54,942 bases of DNA from Nostoc sp. FACHB-973. Its GTDB lineage: Bacteria; Cyanobacteriota; Cyanobacteriia; Cyanobacteriales; Nostocaceae. The stretch is from positions 1-54,942 of the forward strand of contig NZ_JACJSJ010000051.1 in NCBI RefSeq assembly GCF_014698115.1, given 5' to 3'. The translations under genes and the position numbers were made by a program. The notes beneath the pieces were generated by a model, which saw only the letters and a program-made list of their open reading frames with translations, was not told where the DNA came from and did no database searches. Shown in pieces: positions 1-9,000 of the stretch. Each line of letters starts with the position of its first letter. Position 1 is the first letter of the stretch.

Positions 1-477
<477 letters not shown>

Positions 478-564
478 TTGTAAAATTAAAACATAGGCTT
501 ATTTACATATTGTGACAGCCGCTTTTAGTGTTTTGTATTGGCGTGCAATTTAAATACAACCTGT

Positions 565-736
565 TGCACCTTTGATGCATCGCCCTGCACCTTAGTTGCA
601 TCGACTTGCACCTTTGATGCATCGACCTGCACCTTTGATGCATCGACCTGCACCTTAGTTGCATCGACCTGCACCTTTGATGCATCGGCTTGCACCTTAG
701 TTGCATCGACCTGCACCTTTGATGCATCGGCTTGCA
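565..736. repeat. 21-bp tandem array 1 (TGCA-armed hairpin units)
   Basis: Eight full 21-bp units start at 565, 586, 607, 628, 649, 670, 691 and 712, with a partial ninth TGCA at 733. Each unit is TGCA, a 7-nt loop, TGCA, then a 6-nt spacer. The loop is either CCTTTGA or CCTTAGT; the spacer is TCGACC or a near variant. Both arms are invariant in every unit. Because 21 is a multiple of three and no unit contains a stop, several frames are open on both strands and encode 7-residue repeats. No frame has a ribosome binding site or non-repeat coding context that I can see, so I do not call it a gene. Confidence 0.9.
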
Positions 737-782
737 AAAATTAATACTAATTCAATTAATGATTGCAACACGTTGTTGGCTG

Positions 783-808
783 AAGACGCGATGAATCGCG
801 TCTCTACA
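783..808. repeat. Dispersed inverted repeat, GACGCGAT family, copy 1
   Basis: A 9-bp perfect inverted repeat AGACGCGAT / ATCGCGTCT around GA, followed by CTACA. Related copies occur at 4233-4280 and 14496-14557. It lies in the 331-bp gap between array 1 and the phzF-like gene. The rest of that gap shows nothing recognisable apart from a heptamer repeat. Confidence 0.75.
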
Positions 809-1032
809 AAATGGTCTATTTTTGCATTTTATTTTCAAATTGGTATGACCTGTTTGCGTCTCCCCTTAGGAGAATAACTCCTCACTTAGATACGTTTACA
901 ATGGAATGTTCTTATTCCATTGCCCAAGTTCTTGATGCTGAGTTTTTGCCCGATGCGATTAATTTGTAGTCAGAGCAGATTTCAAATTAGTTAAGTAGAG
1001 CATCTACGTCTGGTAGCTAGCAAGAGAGCCTA

Positions 1033-1065
1033 TTCTGAATTCTGAATTCTGAATTCTGAGTTCTG
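1033..1065. repeat. Heptanucleotide tandem repeat (TTCTGAA)
   Basis: Four to five copies of TTCTGAA/TTCTGAG ending just at the stop codon of the minus-strand phzF-like gene. Confidence 0.9.
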
Positions 1066-1067
1066 TT

Positions 1068-1868
1068 TTAAGCGGTAGTTAATTCGCCTCGCAGAACAGT
1101 TACCGCTTGTCCGCCAAGTAAAACGCGATCGCCCCCATCATAATACACCTTCACCACGCCACCGCGACTCGATGCTTGATAAGCTAAAAACTGATCCTTG
1201 TGCAAGCGATCGCGCCAGAAAGCAGCAAGGCAACAATGAGCCGCCCCAGTCACCGGGTCTTCATTAATACCTAATCCTGGTGCAAAAAAGCGCGAAACGA
1301 AATCATATTCAGAATCAGTATCAGCAGTACTGGTAACAATCACATCAGCAACAGGCAACGTTTTTAGTAGCTGGAAATTGGGCTGTATTTGCCGCACCGA
1401 TTCTTCAGATTCCAGTTCCACTAAATAGCCTAGTGAATTCTGCAACACAGCTTTGTATGGTACACCCAAAGCTTGGCTAAGTTCTGGAGGAGCGATCGTT
1501 GCTTTTGAGTGATTCACGGGAAAATCTAACTCAATCCACTCACCTTGTAACTTAGCAACGAGTAGTCCACTTTTGGTATGAAAACGTGCAACTTCATCAG
1601 ATAATAAATGTCCTTCTGACCAAAGTACATGGGCACTAGCTAAAGTTGCGTGACCACAAAGCGGTACTTCCACCGTCGGCGTAAACCAACGCAAATTGAA
1701 GCCATTATCTTGTTTGACTAGAAAAGCCGTTTCAGATAAATTCATTTCTTGTGCTACGTTTTGCATCCAAATATCATCTTGGGGAGTAGGCAAAACACAT
1801 ACAGCAGCGGGATTACCTGTGAATGGCGTATTCGTGAAAGCATCAACTTGAGTAATGATTTGTCCCAT
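1068..1868 (-). CDS. PhzF family isomerase/epimerase-like protein
   Basis: 266 residues, within the usual length of the PhzF/diaminopimelate-epimerase-fold family. Visible family marks are the N-terminal QVDAFTNTPFTGNPAAV, the NLSETAFL segment carrying the expected catalytic glutamate (about residue 46), LCGHATLASAHVL near residue 72, and the second-lobe EDPVTGAAHCCLA. The physiological substrate cannot be told from sequence; PhzF itself isomerises a phenazine precursor, but most homologues are uncharacterised. No phenazine genes are nearby. ATG at 1868 fits the family start. A degraded relic of a second copy lies just upstream at about 2040-2145. Confidence 0.85.
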   Translation of the reverse strand: MGQIITQVDAFTNTPFTGNPAAVCVLPTPQDDIWMQNVAQEMNLSETAFLVKQDNGFNLRWFTPTVEVPLCGHATLASAHVLWSEGHLLSDEVARFHTKSGLLVAKLQGEWIELDFPVNHSKATIAPPELSQALGVPYKAVLQNSLGYLVELESEESVRQIQPNFQLLKTLPVADVIVTSTADTDSEYDFVSRFFAPGLGINEDPVTGAAHCCLAAFWRDRLHKDQFLAYQASSRGGVVKVYYDGGDRVLLGGQAVTVLRGELTTA

Positions 1869-2039
1869 AAAATTATTCTCGAAGTAATATAAATATCTGT
1901 TCGTGAATCTTGAAAAAGAAATTTCAATATAGATTGTACGTAATTTTTAGTGATGTATTTAGTCATATGTATTTAAACACATAAACCATGTACAGTTTTA
2001 AATGATTACTGGTTCCGGGAGAAAAACGCGTAGGCGTAG

Positions 2040-2145
2040 CCCGTCGTAGTCGTCGCTCACGTCATAATAGACTTTCACCTCACCATCCCAACTCGATAGC
2101 AGGATTATCTGCAAAGGATGTATTTATGAAAGCATCAAACGGAAA
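2040..2145 (-). pseudogene. Relic of a second phzF-like gene, internally deleted
   Basis: Two short stretches match the neighbouring phzF-like gene in the same orientation. Positions about 2059-2096 align with 1137-1174 (C-terminal coding, EVKVYYD versus VVKVYYD) at about 30 of 38 bases. Positions about 2097-2136 align with the N-terminal coding around 1808-1847 (DAFINTSFADNPA versus DAFTNTPFTGNPA) at about 31 of 40 bases. The middle of the gene is gone, so N- and C-terminal ends lie next to each other. This is a decayed tandem duplicate, not a functional gene. Confidence 0.7.
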
Positions 2146-2395
2146 CATAAAGCTAAAAATATTCAGGGGCATCTTTGCTAGTTTGAACCTAGTGTTAATT
2201 TGTGGAGGATTAGTTAGCTGTATTCCTCAATTACCAAAGCCACTTATTCCGATTGAGCAACAAAAACCAGTCCTGCAACCTAATCAGCAAAACCCGAATG
2301 ACAAGGATAACGACGATAAACTGGATGATAGCAAGGACGATGGAGATCATGATGATAAAGACGGTGATGATAAAAACGGTGATGATAAAGACTAA
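2126..2395 (+). CDS. Small predicted lipoprotein with Asp-rich tail
   Basis: 89 residues. A short basic N-terminus, a hydrophobic stretch (about residues 17-31) and the lipobox LVSC with Cys32 predict a lipid-anchored exported protein. After a Pro/Gln-rich linker, the last 35 residues are almost entirely Asp, Lys, Asn and Gly (repeats of DDKDG/DDKNG), suggesting divalent-cation binding or a disordered acidic tail. No family recognised. The ATG and the next few codons lie on the antisense strand of the phzF relic, so the present N-terminus may be a recent acquisition. Spacing to the downstream peptidase gene is 33 bp. Confidence 0.6.
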   Translation: MKASNGNIKLKIFRGIFASLNLVLICGGLVSCIPQLPKPLIPIEQQKPVLQPNQQNPNDKDNDDKLDDSKDDGDHDDKDGDDKNGDDKD

Positions 2396-2428
2396 ATAAC
2401 CTTTATCCTTTTTTTTGAGTTTCTATTT

Positions 2429-3811
2429 ATGCTTATCCAACAAACTTCTAGTTCCCTCATCGAAACTCTACGCCAGCGGCGGCAAAAACTAGCCAACCTG
2501 ATTGATTTTCCAGCAATTTTGTGGTCAGGTAGGAACAGCCCGCGCAATTTTCCGGCAAATGTTTTTCCCTTCCGCGCTAGCAGTCATTTCCTCTACTTTG
2601 CTGGACTACCATTATCAAACGCGGCAATTCGCCTAGAAGCGGGCAATCTGGAATTATTCATGGAAGATCCTTCACCCAGCAGCGCCCTTTGGCATGGAAT
2701 AATGCCAACACGCGAGGAAATCGCCGAGAGAATTGGAGCAGATGTGGCTCGACCAATGGCAGAATTAGGCTCTTGGTTAGAAGATGCCGCCACACTTCCT
2801 GTACAAGATGCTGCTACTTGGACGCAGCAATCCCAGCTATTAAATAGATGGATTTTACCCCTAAGTCCTCCCCAAGGAATTGACTTAGAGTTAGCTAAGG
2901 CGATCGTTTTTCTACGTCTCACCCACGATGAAGCTGCATTAGCCGAGTTGCGAAAAGCTGCGGCTGTCACTGTTGAAGTACACAAAGCTGGTATGGCTGC
3001 AACACCTCAAGCCAAAGTCGAAGCCGAAGTTCGTGCAGCGATGGAAGGGGTAATAATTGCCAACAATATGACCACCTCCTACAACAGCATTGTCACCGTT
3101 CACGGCGAAGTTTTGCACAACGAACAGTATCACCATAATTTGCAACCAGGCGATTTACTGCTTGCTGATGTCGGCGCTGAAACCCAGACGGGTTGGGCTG
3201 GTGATGTTACTCGCACTTGGCCAGTATCTGGCAAGTTTTCATCTACCCAAAGAGATATTTATAATGTTGTCTTGGCAGCCCACGATGCTTGTATTGCCAA
3301 AATACATCCTGGTGTGGAGTATGCGGATATTCATTTGTTAGCTGCCACAGTCATCGCTGAAGGTTTAGTAGATTTAGGAATTCTCCAAGGAAATCCCCAG
3401 GATTTAGTAGAAATGGATGCCCACGCCCTGTTTTTTCCCCACGGTATTGGTCATCTATTGGGTTTAGATGTTCATGATATGGAAGATTTAGGCGATTTAG
3501 CAGGATATGAAGAAGGAAGAACAAGGAGCGATCGCTTTGGCTTGGGCTACTTGCGTTTGAATCGTCCATTACGTACAGGAATGCTAGTCACAATTGAGCC
3601 TGGTTTTTATCAAGTACCAGCAATTTTAAATGATGCCAATGTCCGCTCAAAATATCAAAATGTGGTCAATTGGCAACGGTTATCAGAATTTGCTGATGTC
3701 CGCGGCATCCGCATTGAAGACGATGTTTTAGTTACCACAGAAGGCAGCGAAGTTTTAACGGCTGCATTACCTAATGATGCCAATACTGTAGAAAATCTAG
3801 TTAATATCTGA
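2429..3811 (+). CDS. pepP: Xaa-Pro aminopeptidase (aminopeptidase P, M24B)
   Basis: 460 residues with the two-domain layout of aminopeptidase P. The N-terminal creatinase-like AMP_N domain is at about 1-140 (PANVFPFRASSHFLYFAG). The pita-bread metallopeptidase domain carries the dinuclear metal ligands: LLADVGAE and GDVTRTWP (two Asp), HGIGHLLGLDVHD (His), TIEPGFY (Glu) and IRIEDDVLV (Glu). It is expected to remove N-terminal residues preceding proline in the cytoplasm. Length and motifs are complete. The 3' end overlaps the convergent gene downstream by 11 bp. The symbol reflects family membership rather than proven orthology. Confidence 0.85.
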   Translation: MLIQQTSSSLIETLRQRRQKLANLIDFPAILWSGRNSPRNFPANVFPFRASSHFLYFAGLPLSNAAIRLEAGNLELFMEDPSPSSALWHGIMPTREEIAERIGADVARPMAELGSWLEDAATLPVQDAATWTQQSQLLNRWILPLSPPQGIDLELAKAIVFLRLTHDEAALAELRKAAAVTVEVHKAGMAATPQAKVEAEVRAAMEGVIIANNMTTSYNSIVTVHGEVLHNEQYHHNLQPGDLLLADVGAETQTGWAGDVTRTWPVSGKFSSTQRDIYNVVLAAHDACIAKIHPGVEYADIHLLAATVIAEGLVDLGILQGNPQDLVEMDAHALFFPHGIGHLLGLDVHDMEDLGDLAGYEEGRTRSDRFGLGYLRLNRPLRTGMLVTIEPGFYQVPAILNDANVRSKYQNVVNWQRLSEFADVRGIRIEDDVLVTTEGSEVLTAALPNDANTVENLVNI

Positions 3812-4163
3812 GTCGCCTGTTAGTTAGTGAATCCAGCAACATTTTTAACAAAGAGGCATCGTATTCTTCGTGGGTGTTAGAGTATTGTGCTGGATCTCGA
3901 TTTACCTGGACTTGGGCAATCTTGACGCTTTCTCCAACTACCTCAAAACGCGCTTTGAAAACGCATAAACCAGTCCAACTACGATGCATGTATAGCCAAG
4001 GAGCCTCATAGAAAACGAACCATTTATGTTCCATGCACTCTGGAATTACTCCAGCAGTAATTCGTTCAAATTCTTGCTGCGAGTAAACTTTTTCTACCGT
4101 TATATTTGTGAACGCACAAGGCATAGGTTCTGTTTTCCAATCATCTCGTTTGGCTATTCGCAT
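3801..4163 (-). CDS. Conserved hypothetical protein, unrecognised family
   Basis: About 120 residues from the ATG at 4163 (MRIAKRDDWKTEP). The frame is open further, to an ATG at 4250, but that extension crosses the dispersed repeat at 4233-4280 and is probably not native. The protein is compact and aromatic-rich (KWFVFYEAPWLYMHRSWTGLCVFKARFEV), with no signal peptide or membrane segment. I do not recognise its family. It is transcribed toward pepP and overlaps that gene's last 11 bases. Confidence 0.55.
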   Translation of the reverse strand: MRIAKRDDWKTEPMPCAFTNITVEKVYSQQEFERITAGVIPECMEHKWFVFYEAPWLYMHRSWTGLCVFKARFEVVGESVKIAQVQVNRDPAQYSNTHEEYDASLLKMLLDSLTNRRLRY

Positions 4164-4232
4164 AGTAAAAATCAAATTACCTCGTGAGTTTTTAGTTGGC
4201 AATATGTTTTGGTTAAGGCAAGAGACAAGGGT

Positions 4233-4280
4233 AAATCGCCGTCTGTACAAAGACGCGATAAATCGCCGTCTTTACAAAGG
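4233..4280. repeat. Dispersed repeat, GACGCGAT family, copy 2
   Basis: Contains AAATCGCCGTCTGTACA, then AAGACGCGATAAATCGCCGTCTTTACAAAGG as two partly duplicated halves. It is related to copies at 783-808 and 14496-14557. Confidence 0.75.
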
Positions 4281-4339
4281 ATTGATGATTGTAAAAATAT
4301 AATATGATACCTCGTGATATCTAAAATAATTGCAAATTC

Positions 4340-4822
4340 ATGATCAAAAACCCTATAGGATTACTACTGAGTGGAGTTATTGTCAGCTTTGGGCTATTAC
4401 CATCATTAGCTCAAGCACAGCAGCGGGTTTCTGATGCCCAAGTTGCGGCAATGGTAGAGGCGTTGCGACAAGCTGCACCGCAAACAAAAAATCCCAACGA
4501 TGGACTTTATAGCGAATGGCAAGTGAAACCAGAAACCCTCAAAGGCTGGTCAAGAACTTGTCTCAAACGAGAACTAACACCAACACAATTTGAAAACAGT
4601 CCGGCGATCGCCCGCTCCGTTGTATCCTGCATCACCCGCCGTGAGTTAACCAATCAATTCGCTGCTAACAACAATAATGAAATTGCATCTGTGCGTGGCG
4701 CTGCTTGTTGGTGGATGACTGGTAACTATACAGGCTGCAACAAAGGCTTCACTGGTGACTATGTGCAAAAAGTTGTCCGTTTTTACCAACAACAACGTTC
4801 AAAATCAGCAGTAACCCAATGA
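4340..4822 (+). CDS. Secreted hypothetical protein with conserved cysteines
   Basis: 160 residues. A clear Sec signal peptide covers about residues 1-26 (hydrophobic core LLLSGVIVSFGLLPSLA, cleavage after AQA). The mature part has five cysteines (CLKRE, SCITRR, ACWW, GC), which could form disulphides outside the cytoplasm. No known domain recognised. It ends one base before the stop codon of the convergent downstream gene. Confidence 0.6.
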   Translation: MIKNPIGLLLSGVIVSFGLLPSLAQAQQRVSDAQVAAMVEALRQAAPQTKNPNDGLYSEWQVKPETLKGWSRTCLKRELTPTQFENSPAIARSVVSCITRRELTNQFAANNNNEIASVRGAACWWMTGNYTGCNKGFTGDYVQKVVRFYQQQRSKSAVTQ

Positions 4823-5479
4823 TCAAGGGGCAGTTAAAGATAATTCTTTGACCTTTTCAGTCAGCCAATCAACACGATCCTTGCCCCAAAATTTTTCGCC
4901 TTCCACCACCCAAGTTGGTACACCAGGACAGCCAAATTGATCGTATTCTGCCAAGGCTTCTACTGCGGCTTGTTTAGCTGCTTCGCCGTGGGCTAATTCC
5001 AGAATGCGATCGCCATTCAACCCAACATCATTGGCAACTTTTCTAATTACAGACTCATCGTTAACATCAAGCAAGTCAACATAGCTTGCTCGATAAAAAG
5101 CAGCATCCAGAAGATGCTCCTTCCCGCTTCCACGAGCAGCGTAATATGCTCTAGCGGGAAGTTCTTCCCGAGCAAATTTCATTTCCTGCCAGCGTTTTAC
5201 CCACCTCCGAAATTCCTCAAGCTCCTTGAATCGAATTTCAATGCCGTACTTTTTCGCCCACCGCAGACAATCTTCTTTGTGATACAGCGATACGGCTGCA
5301 CTTTCATTTCCTCCTTGGAGATCGGCAACCTTAATACCCCGCTCCTTGGGAATGTAAATCGGTCGTCGTTCAATATCGACAGGTAAACCCTGCAACGATC
5401 TTTGGGCAAGAATGATGCCAATGTATGAGTTTGCTGAGTGGTATATTGAGTAAGAGTAAACTTTGATTCGCTCTGACAT
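4823..5479 (-). CDS. DsbA-fold protein, 2-hydroxychromene-2-carboxylate isomerase-like
   Basis: 218 residues, the length of the HCCA isomerase/kappa-class GST group in the DsbA family. The N-terminus (KVYSYSIYHSANSYIGI) corresponds to the thioredoxin-fold first strand but has Ser-rich residues instead of a CxxC redox motif. The C-terminal QFGCPGVPTWVVEGEKFWGKDRVDWL is the typical cis-proline end of the family. It probably acts as a glutathione-dependent isomerase or transferase on an unknown substrate. Followed by no co-directional partner. Confidence 0.75.
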   Translation of the reverse strand: MSERIKVYSYSIYHSANSYIGIILAQRSLQGLPVDIERRPIYIPKERGIKVADLQGGNESAAVSLYHKEDCLRWAKKYGIEIRFKELEEFRRWVKRWQEMKFAREELPARAYYAARGSGKEHLLDAAFYRASYVDLLDVNDESVIRKVANDVGLNGDRILELAHGEAAKQAAVEALAEYDQFGCPGVPTWVVEGEKFWGKDRVDWLTEKVKELSLTAP

Positions 5480-5504
5480 AAATTTCTATAAATATTTTTT
5501 TGTC

Positions 5505-5535
5505 TCACGCAGAGGCGCAGAGGCGCAGAGGAGAG
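5505..5535. repeat. GCAGAGGC short tandem repeat
   Basis: CACGCAGAGGCGCAGAGGCGCAGAGG, a common intergenic repeat type in Nostoc-like genomes, in the gap between the DsbA-fold gene and the Uma2 gene. Confidence 0.7.
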
Positions 5536-5606
5536 AACGCAAAGAAAGACTTTTGCAAGATGTCTTATTCTTCTATAGCTATCTAAATTAATTCGTTATT
5601 TTAATA

Positions 5607-6275
5607 TTAAATTTTGCTTTTAACCCATTGGCGAAATTCTTTAACTAATTCCAAATAATCTTTTTCGCCCACCTGATCTAAAAAATTAGAAATCTCTGTT
5701 AGTGGCAGATTGGGAAATGCTAAACTTTGTTCAACAGATATATATTTCTGATTTTGTAAAACGTTAATACTAAAGTCTTTACCATCATATCGCCAGATTT
5801 CAGGCACACCCATATCAGCATAGACTTGAAAGCGGTTTTTAGAACTGCTAGTAATATCAATTTCTACTACTAAATCTGGTGGCGGATCTTGCGCTAAATC
5901 TATTCTTTTTTTGCCTCTGATGAAATTAATATTTTCAATGTAAAAGCATTCATCTGGTTCTGCGCCACTCAGTTCTGGACGTTTAAAAGTGGTAGAACCA
6001 AGGCACTCAATTCTAATTTCTAGTTCTTCTGCGAGAGTTTCGACAAATCGAGCCGCAACTCTTTTGTATCGTTCATGTTCAGGTGAAGGAACCATGATTT
6101 CTAGAGTACCTCGATTGTAAGTAAGCCGCAGGCGGCGATTAACACCAAGTTCAGTTAACAAGTTTTCATAGGTTTGCCAACTGATATCTGATAAGTGGAT
6201 GATTTCTGTAGGTTCAAGCAGTGTGTTGCTAGTCATAGCGATATGTGATGTATGTTCTCGCTGTACAATAGCCAT
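5607..6275 (-). CDS. Uma2 family (DUF820) putative endonuclease
   Basis: 222 residues, the usual Uma2 size. The PD-(D/E)XK-like core is visible: TYNRGTLEIMVPSPEHERYKR (first acidic site), then DPPPDLVVEIDITSSSKNRFQVYADMGVPEIWRYDGK, in which Asp and Glu of PDLVVEI and the following Lys are the likely catalytic set. These proteins are massively amplified in cyanobacteria and their roles are largely unknown. Start could be 6275 or the internal ATG at 6236. Confidence 0.85.
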   Translation of the reverse strand: MAIVQREHTSHIAMTSNTLLEPTEIIHLSDISWQTYENLLTELGVNRRLRLTYNRGTLEIMVPSPEHERYKRVAARFVETLAEELEIRIECLGSTTFKRPELSGAEPDECFYIENINFIRGKKRIDLAQDPPPDLVVEIDITSSSKNRFQVYADMGVPEIWRYDGKDFSINVLQNQKYISVEQSLAFPNLPLTEISNFLDQVGEKDYLELVKEFRQWVKSKI

Positions 6276-6451
6276 TCTTACTCTTACTGTACTTTAAGTT
6301 CAATCTTCAATAAAGGTAGGTATCTAGTTGCTACAGTCGGGGTGAAAACTACTAAGCTGGTAAATAGCACGTTTAAACTTTACCGGAAAATCTGAATCGC
6401 ATTCATCGGCGATTCACAATTCCTCACTGGCGAACTACCTGTAATTACATT

Positions 6452-7918
6452 ATGTTTGATGCTTTATCTGACCGTTTAGAAGCCGCCTGGAAAAAACTGC
6501 GGGGACAGGACAAAATTTCTCAATCCAACATTCAAGACGCTTTGCGGGAAGTACGCCGCGCTTTGTTGGAAGCAGATGTCAATCTCCAGGTAGTCAAAGA
6601 TTTTATTAGCGAAGTCGAAACCAAGGCACAGGGAGCCGAGGTAGTCTCCGGCGTGCGACCTGACCAACAGTTCATCAAAATTGTTCACGATGAACTGGTA
6701 GAGGTGATGGGAGATGAGAATGTTCCTCTAGTAGAAGCTCAAGAACAGCCTACTATTGTGCTAATGGCTGGGTTGCAAGGTACTGGTAAAACCACGGCGA
6801 CTGCGAAGTTAGCTTTACATCTAAGGAAATTAGACCGTAGTTGCTTGTTGGTGGCGACAGACGTGTATCGCCCAGCAGCGATCGACCAGTTGATAACGTT
6901 GGGTAAGCAAATTGACGTACCAGTTTTTGAACTCGGAAGCGATGCCGATCCCGTAGAAATCGCGCGGCAAGGTGTAGAGCGCGGCAGAGCCGAAGGTGTA
7001 AATACAGTAATTATTGATACTGCCGGACGACTGCAAATTGACGAAGATATGATGGCGGAATTAGCCCGCATCAAAGAAACTGTCCAACCCCACGAAACTC
7101 TGTTGGTGGTGGATGCGATGACTGGTCAAGAAGCAGCCAATTTGACCCGCACCTTCCACGATCAAATCGGCATTACTGGGGCGATTCTCACCAAGCTCGA
7201 TGGTGATAGCCGGGGTGGTGCGGCGCTTTCAGTACGACGAATTTCGGGAGCGCCAATTAAGTTTGTTGGGGTGGGTGAAAAAGTCGAGGCACTGCAACCG
7301 TTTTATCCCGATCGCATGGCATCGCGGATTTTGGGAATGGGCGATGTCTTGACCTTGGTAGAAAAAGCCCAGGAAGAGTTTGATCTAGCAGATGCCGAGA
7401 AAATGCAGGAGAAAATCCTGTCGGCGAAGTTCGATTTTACGGACTTTCTCAAGCAGCTACGAATGCTGAAGAACATGGGATCTCTGGGAGGCTTCATCAA
7501 GATGATTCCAGGGATGAACAAGCTCTCAGACGACCAGCTCAAGCAGGGAGAAACCCAGCTCAAGCGCTGCGAAGCCATGATTAACTCCATGACTCGCCAG
7601 GAACGCCACGACCCCGATTTATTAGCCAGTTCTCCCAGTCGGCGGCGGCGGATTGCTGCTGGTTCAGGCTACAGAGAGTCAGATGTGACTAAACTGGTGG
7701 GTGATTTCCAAAAAATGCGATCGCTCATGCAACAAATGGGTCAAGGCGGCTTCCCTGGAATGCCAGGAATGTTCGGCGGCGGCGGTGGCATGGGCAACGC
7801 CTTCGCCGGTGCAGGCAATCGTGCCCCTGCCCCCGGATGGCGAGGTTACAACGCTGGCGCCCCACCCGCGAAAAAGAAAAAGAAAGAAAAAAAGAAAAAA
7901 GGATTCGGTAATCTTTAG
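6452..7918 (+). CDS. ffh: Signal recognition particle protein Ffh (SRP54)
   Basis: 488 residues with the full N-G-M domain order. The N domain is at 1-90. The G domain has the P-loop GLQGTGKTT (about 107-115), DTAGR (about 190) and TKLDGD (about 247). A methionine-rich M domain runs from about 300 and includes GSLGGFIKMIPGM and SPSRRRRIAAGSG. The C-terminus has a Gly/Met-rich stretch and a poly-Lys tail (AKKKKKEKKKKGFGNL). It binds SRP RNA and signal sequences and delivers membrane proteins co-translationally. It heads a block of translation genes (rpsP, KH protein, rpsU). Confidence 0.98.
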   Translation: MFDALSDRLEAAWKKLRGQDKISQSNIQDALREVRRALLEADVNLQVVKDFISEVETKAQGAEVVSGVRPDQQFIKIVHDELVEVMGDENVPLVEAQEQPTIVLMAGLQGTGKTTATAKLALHLRKLDRSCLLVATDVYRPAAIDQLITLGKQIDVPVFELGSDADPVEIARQGVERGRAEGVNTVIIDTAGRLQIDEDMMAELARIKETVQPHETLLVVDAMTGQEAANLTRTFHDQIGITGAILTKLDGDSRGGAALSVRRISGAPIKFVGVGEKVEALQPFYPDRMASRILGMGDVLTLVEKAQEEFDLADAEKMQEKILSAKFDFTDFLKQLRMLKNMGSLGGFIKMIPGMNKLSDDQLKQGETQLKRCEAMINSMTRQERHDPDLLASSPSRRRRIAAGSGYRESDVTKLVGDFQKMRSLMQQMGQGGFPGMPGMFGGGGGMGNAFAGAGNRAPAPGWRGYNAGAPPAKKKKKEKKKKGFGNL

Positions 7919-8085
7919 GGATTGGGGATTGGGGATTGGGGATTGGGGATTGGGGAAGATGAGGGAGATGAGGGAGATGAGGGAGATGAGGGAGATGAGG
8001 ACAAGGAGAATAACTCCTAACTCCTAACTCCTAACTCCCCGCTCCCCACTCCCCACTCCCCACTCCCCATTCCCAATCACAAATA
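7919..8085. repeat. Mixed short tandem repeats downstream of ffh
   Basis: Four GGGGATT heptamers, then five GAGATGAGG nonamers, then TAACTCC heptamers, then CTCCCCA heptamers. Four different repeat units are stacked directly after the ffh stop codon; the arrays separate ffh from rpsP. Confidence 0.9.
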
Positions 8086-8158
8086 GCAGCAAACACGAGA
8101 CGAGTGCTAGAATTAGCATTTCGGCATACTTAACCAATAGGAGAATGATTCTTCAACC

Positions 8159-8419
8159 ATGATCAAACTGCGCTTGAAGCGATACGGTAAAAAGCGGGAA
8201 GCAAGTTACCGCATTGTCGCCATTAACAGCCTCGCTCGCCGCGATGGCCGTCCCCTAGAAGAATTGGGATTCTATAACCCCAGAACCGATGAAGTGCGAC
8301 TAGATGTTCCCGGCATCGTCAAGCGACTACAACAAGGCGCTCAACCCACTGACACGGTACGTCGCATCTTAGTAAAAGCCAATGTTTTTGAACAGGTCAG
8401 TGTCACAGCCGCATCATAA
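8159..8419 (+). CDS. rpsP: 30S ribosomal protein S16
   Basis: 86 residues, standard for S16. N-terminus MIKLRLKRYGKKREASYRIVAINS and GRPLEELGFYNPRTD are diagnostic. Assembly protein of the 30S subunit. It overlaps the start of the KH-domain gene, the same order (rpsP then KH protein) as in many bacteria, so the two are probably translationally coupled. Confidence 0.98.
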   Translation: MIKLRLKRYGKKREASYRIVAINSLARRDGRPLEELGFYNPRTDEVRLDVPGIVKRLQQGAQPTDTVRRILVKANVFEQVSVTAAS

Positions 8420-8816
8420 TTTCGGAACACAGTCCCCAAAAGCTAGTCCCAATTATGTTGGGCTAGTTAGATTTTTGGTGCAGCCGTTTTTAGAATCTCC
8501 AGAGACTTTAAGCGTCGATAGTGAAATTTCTCAAACCTTAAATCGGGTTTGGATTCGTATCGCCTTTGAAAGCACAGATAAAGGAAAAGTGTTTGGTCGG
8601 GGAGGACGCAATATTCAGGCGATTCGTACAGTAATTGCCGCAGCCGCAGCAGCAGCTGGACAATCGGTATACCTGGATATCTACGGCAGTACTACTCCAG
8701 ACCGGGAGGGTATGTCTTTTGATGAAGACACAGAAGAGCGATCGCCGCCACCACCAAAAACCAGAGAACCGCGAACAAATGGGCCTAAACCCATTGTTAA
8801 ACCCCGCATCCGCTAG
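8382..8816 (+). CDS. khpA: KH-domain RNA-binding protein (KhpA-like)
   Basis: Up to 144 residues. The KH core is VRFLVQPFLESPETLSV followed by GKVFGRGGRNIQAIRTVIAAAAAAAGQSVYLDIYG, in which GRGGRNIQ is the GxxG loop that holds RNA. The C-terminal 40 residues are Pro/Arg-rich and probably disordered. It overlaps rpsP: the ATG at 8382 gives a 38-bp overlap; a GTG at 8400 (VSQPHHNF) would give 20 bp and is an equally possible start. A strong terminator follows the stop codon. Confidence 0.88.
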   Translation: MFLNRSVSQPHHNFGTQSPKASPNYVGLVRFLVQPFLESPETLSVDSEISQTLNRVWIRIAFESTDKGKVFGRGGRNIQAIRTVIAAAAAAAGQSVYLDIYGSTTPDREGMSFDEDTEERSPPPPKTREPRTNGPKPIVKPRIR

Positions 8817-8832
8817 ATTAAAACTAGAGAAA

Positions 8833-8871
8833 AAGTCTGAGCGGAAGTAACCACAACCGCTCAGAATTTTT
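8833..8871 (+). terminator. Rho-independent terminator after the rpsP-KH operon
   Basis: Perfect 8-bp stem CTGAGCGG / CCGCTCAG with a 12-nt loop, flanked by AAAAAGT on the left and AATTTTT on the right. It sits 17 bp after the KH gene stop codon. Confidence 0.85.
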
Positions 8872-9000
8872 GTCAAGATGAAAAAGTGGCAAAAAGATTT
8901 TTGTATTTTTTGTAATCTTCTTCATCAATCACATACTGGTTATAGTGGGCAATAGTCCTATGCAACTCTGATAATCTCTTTAAGGGGGTGAAACCAGGGA

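Noticed and set aside
503..744. Open frames of 68-74 codons on both strands through array 1
   Set aside because: They exist only because the 21-bp unit lacks stops in several frames; no start context and no non-repeat coding sequence.
6276..6451. SRP RNA or riboswitch upstream of ffh
   Set aside because: No SRP RNA core motif or recognised riboswitch consensus could be found in the 176 bp.
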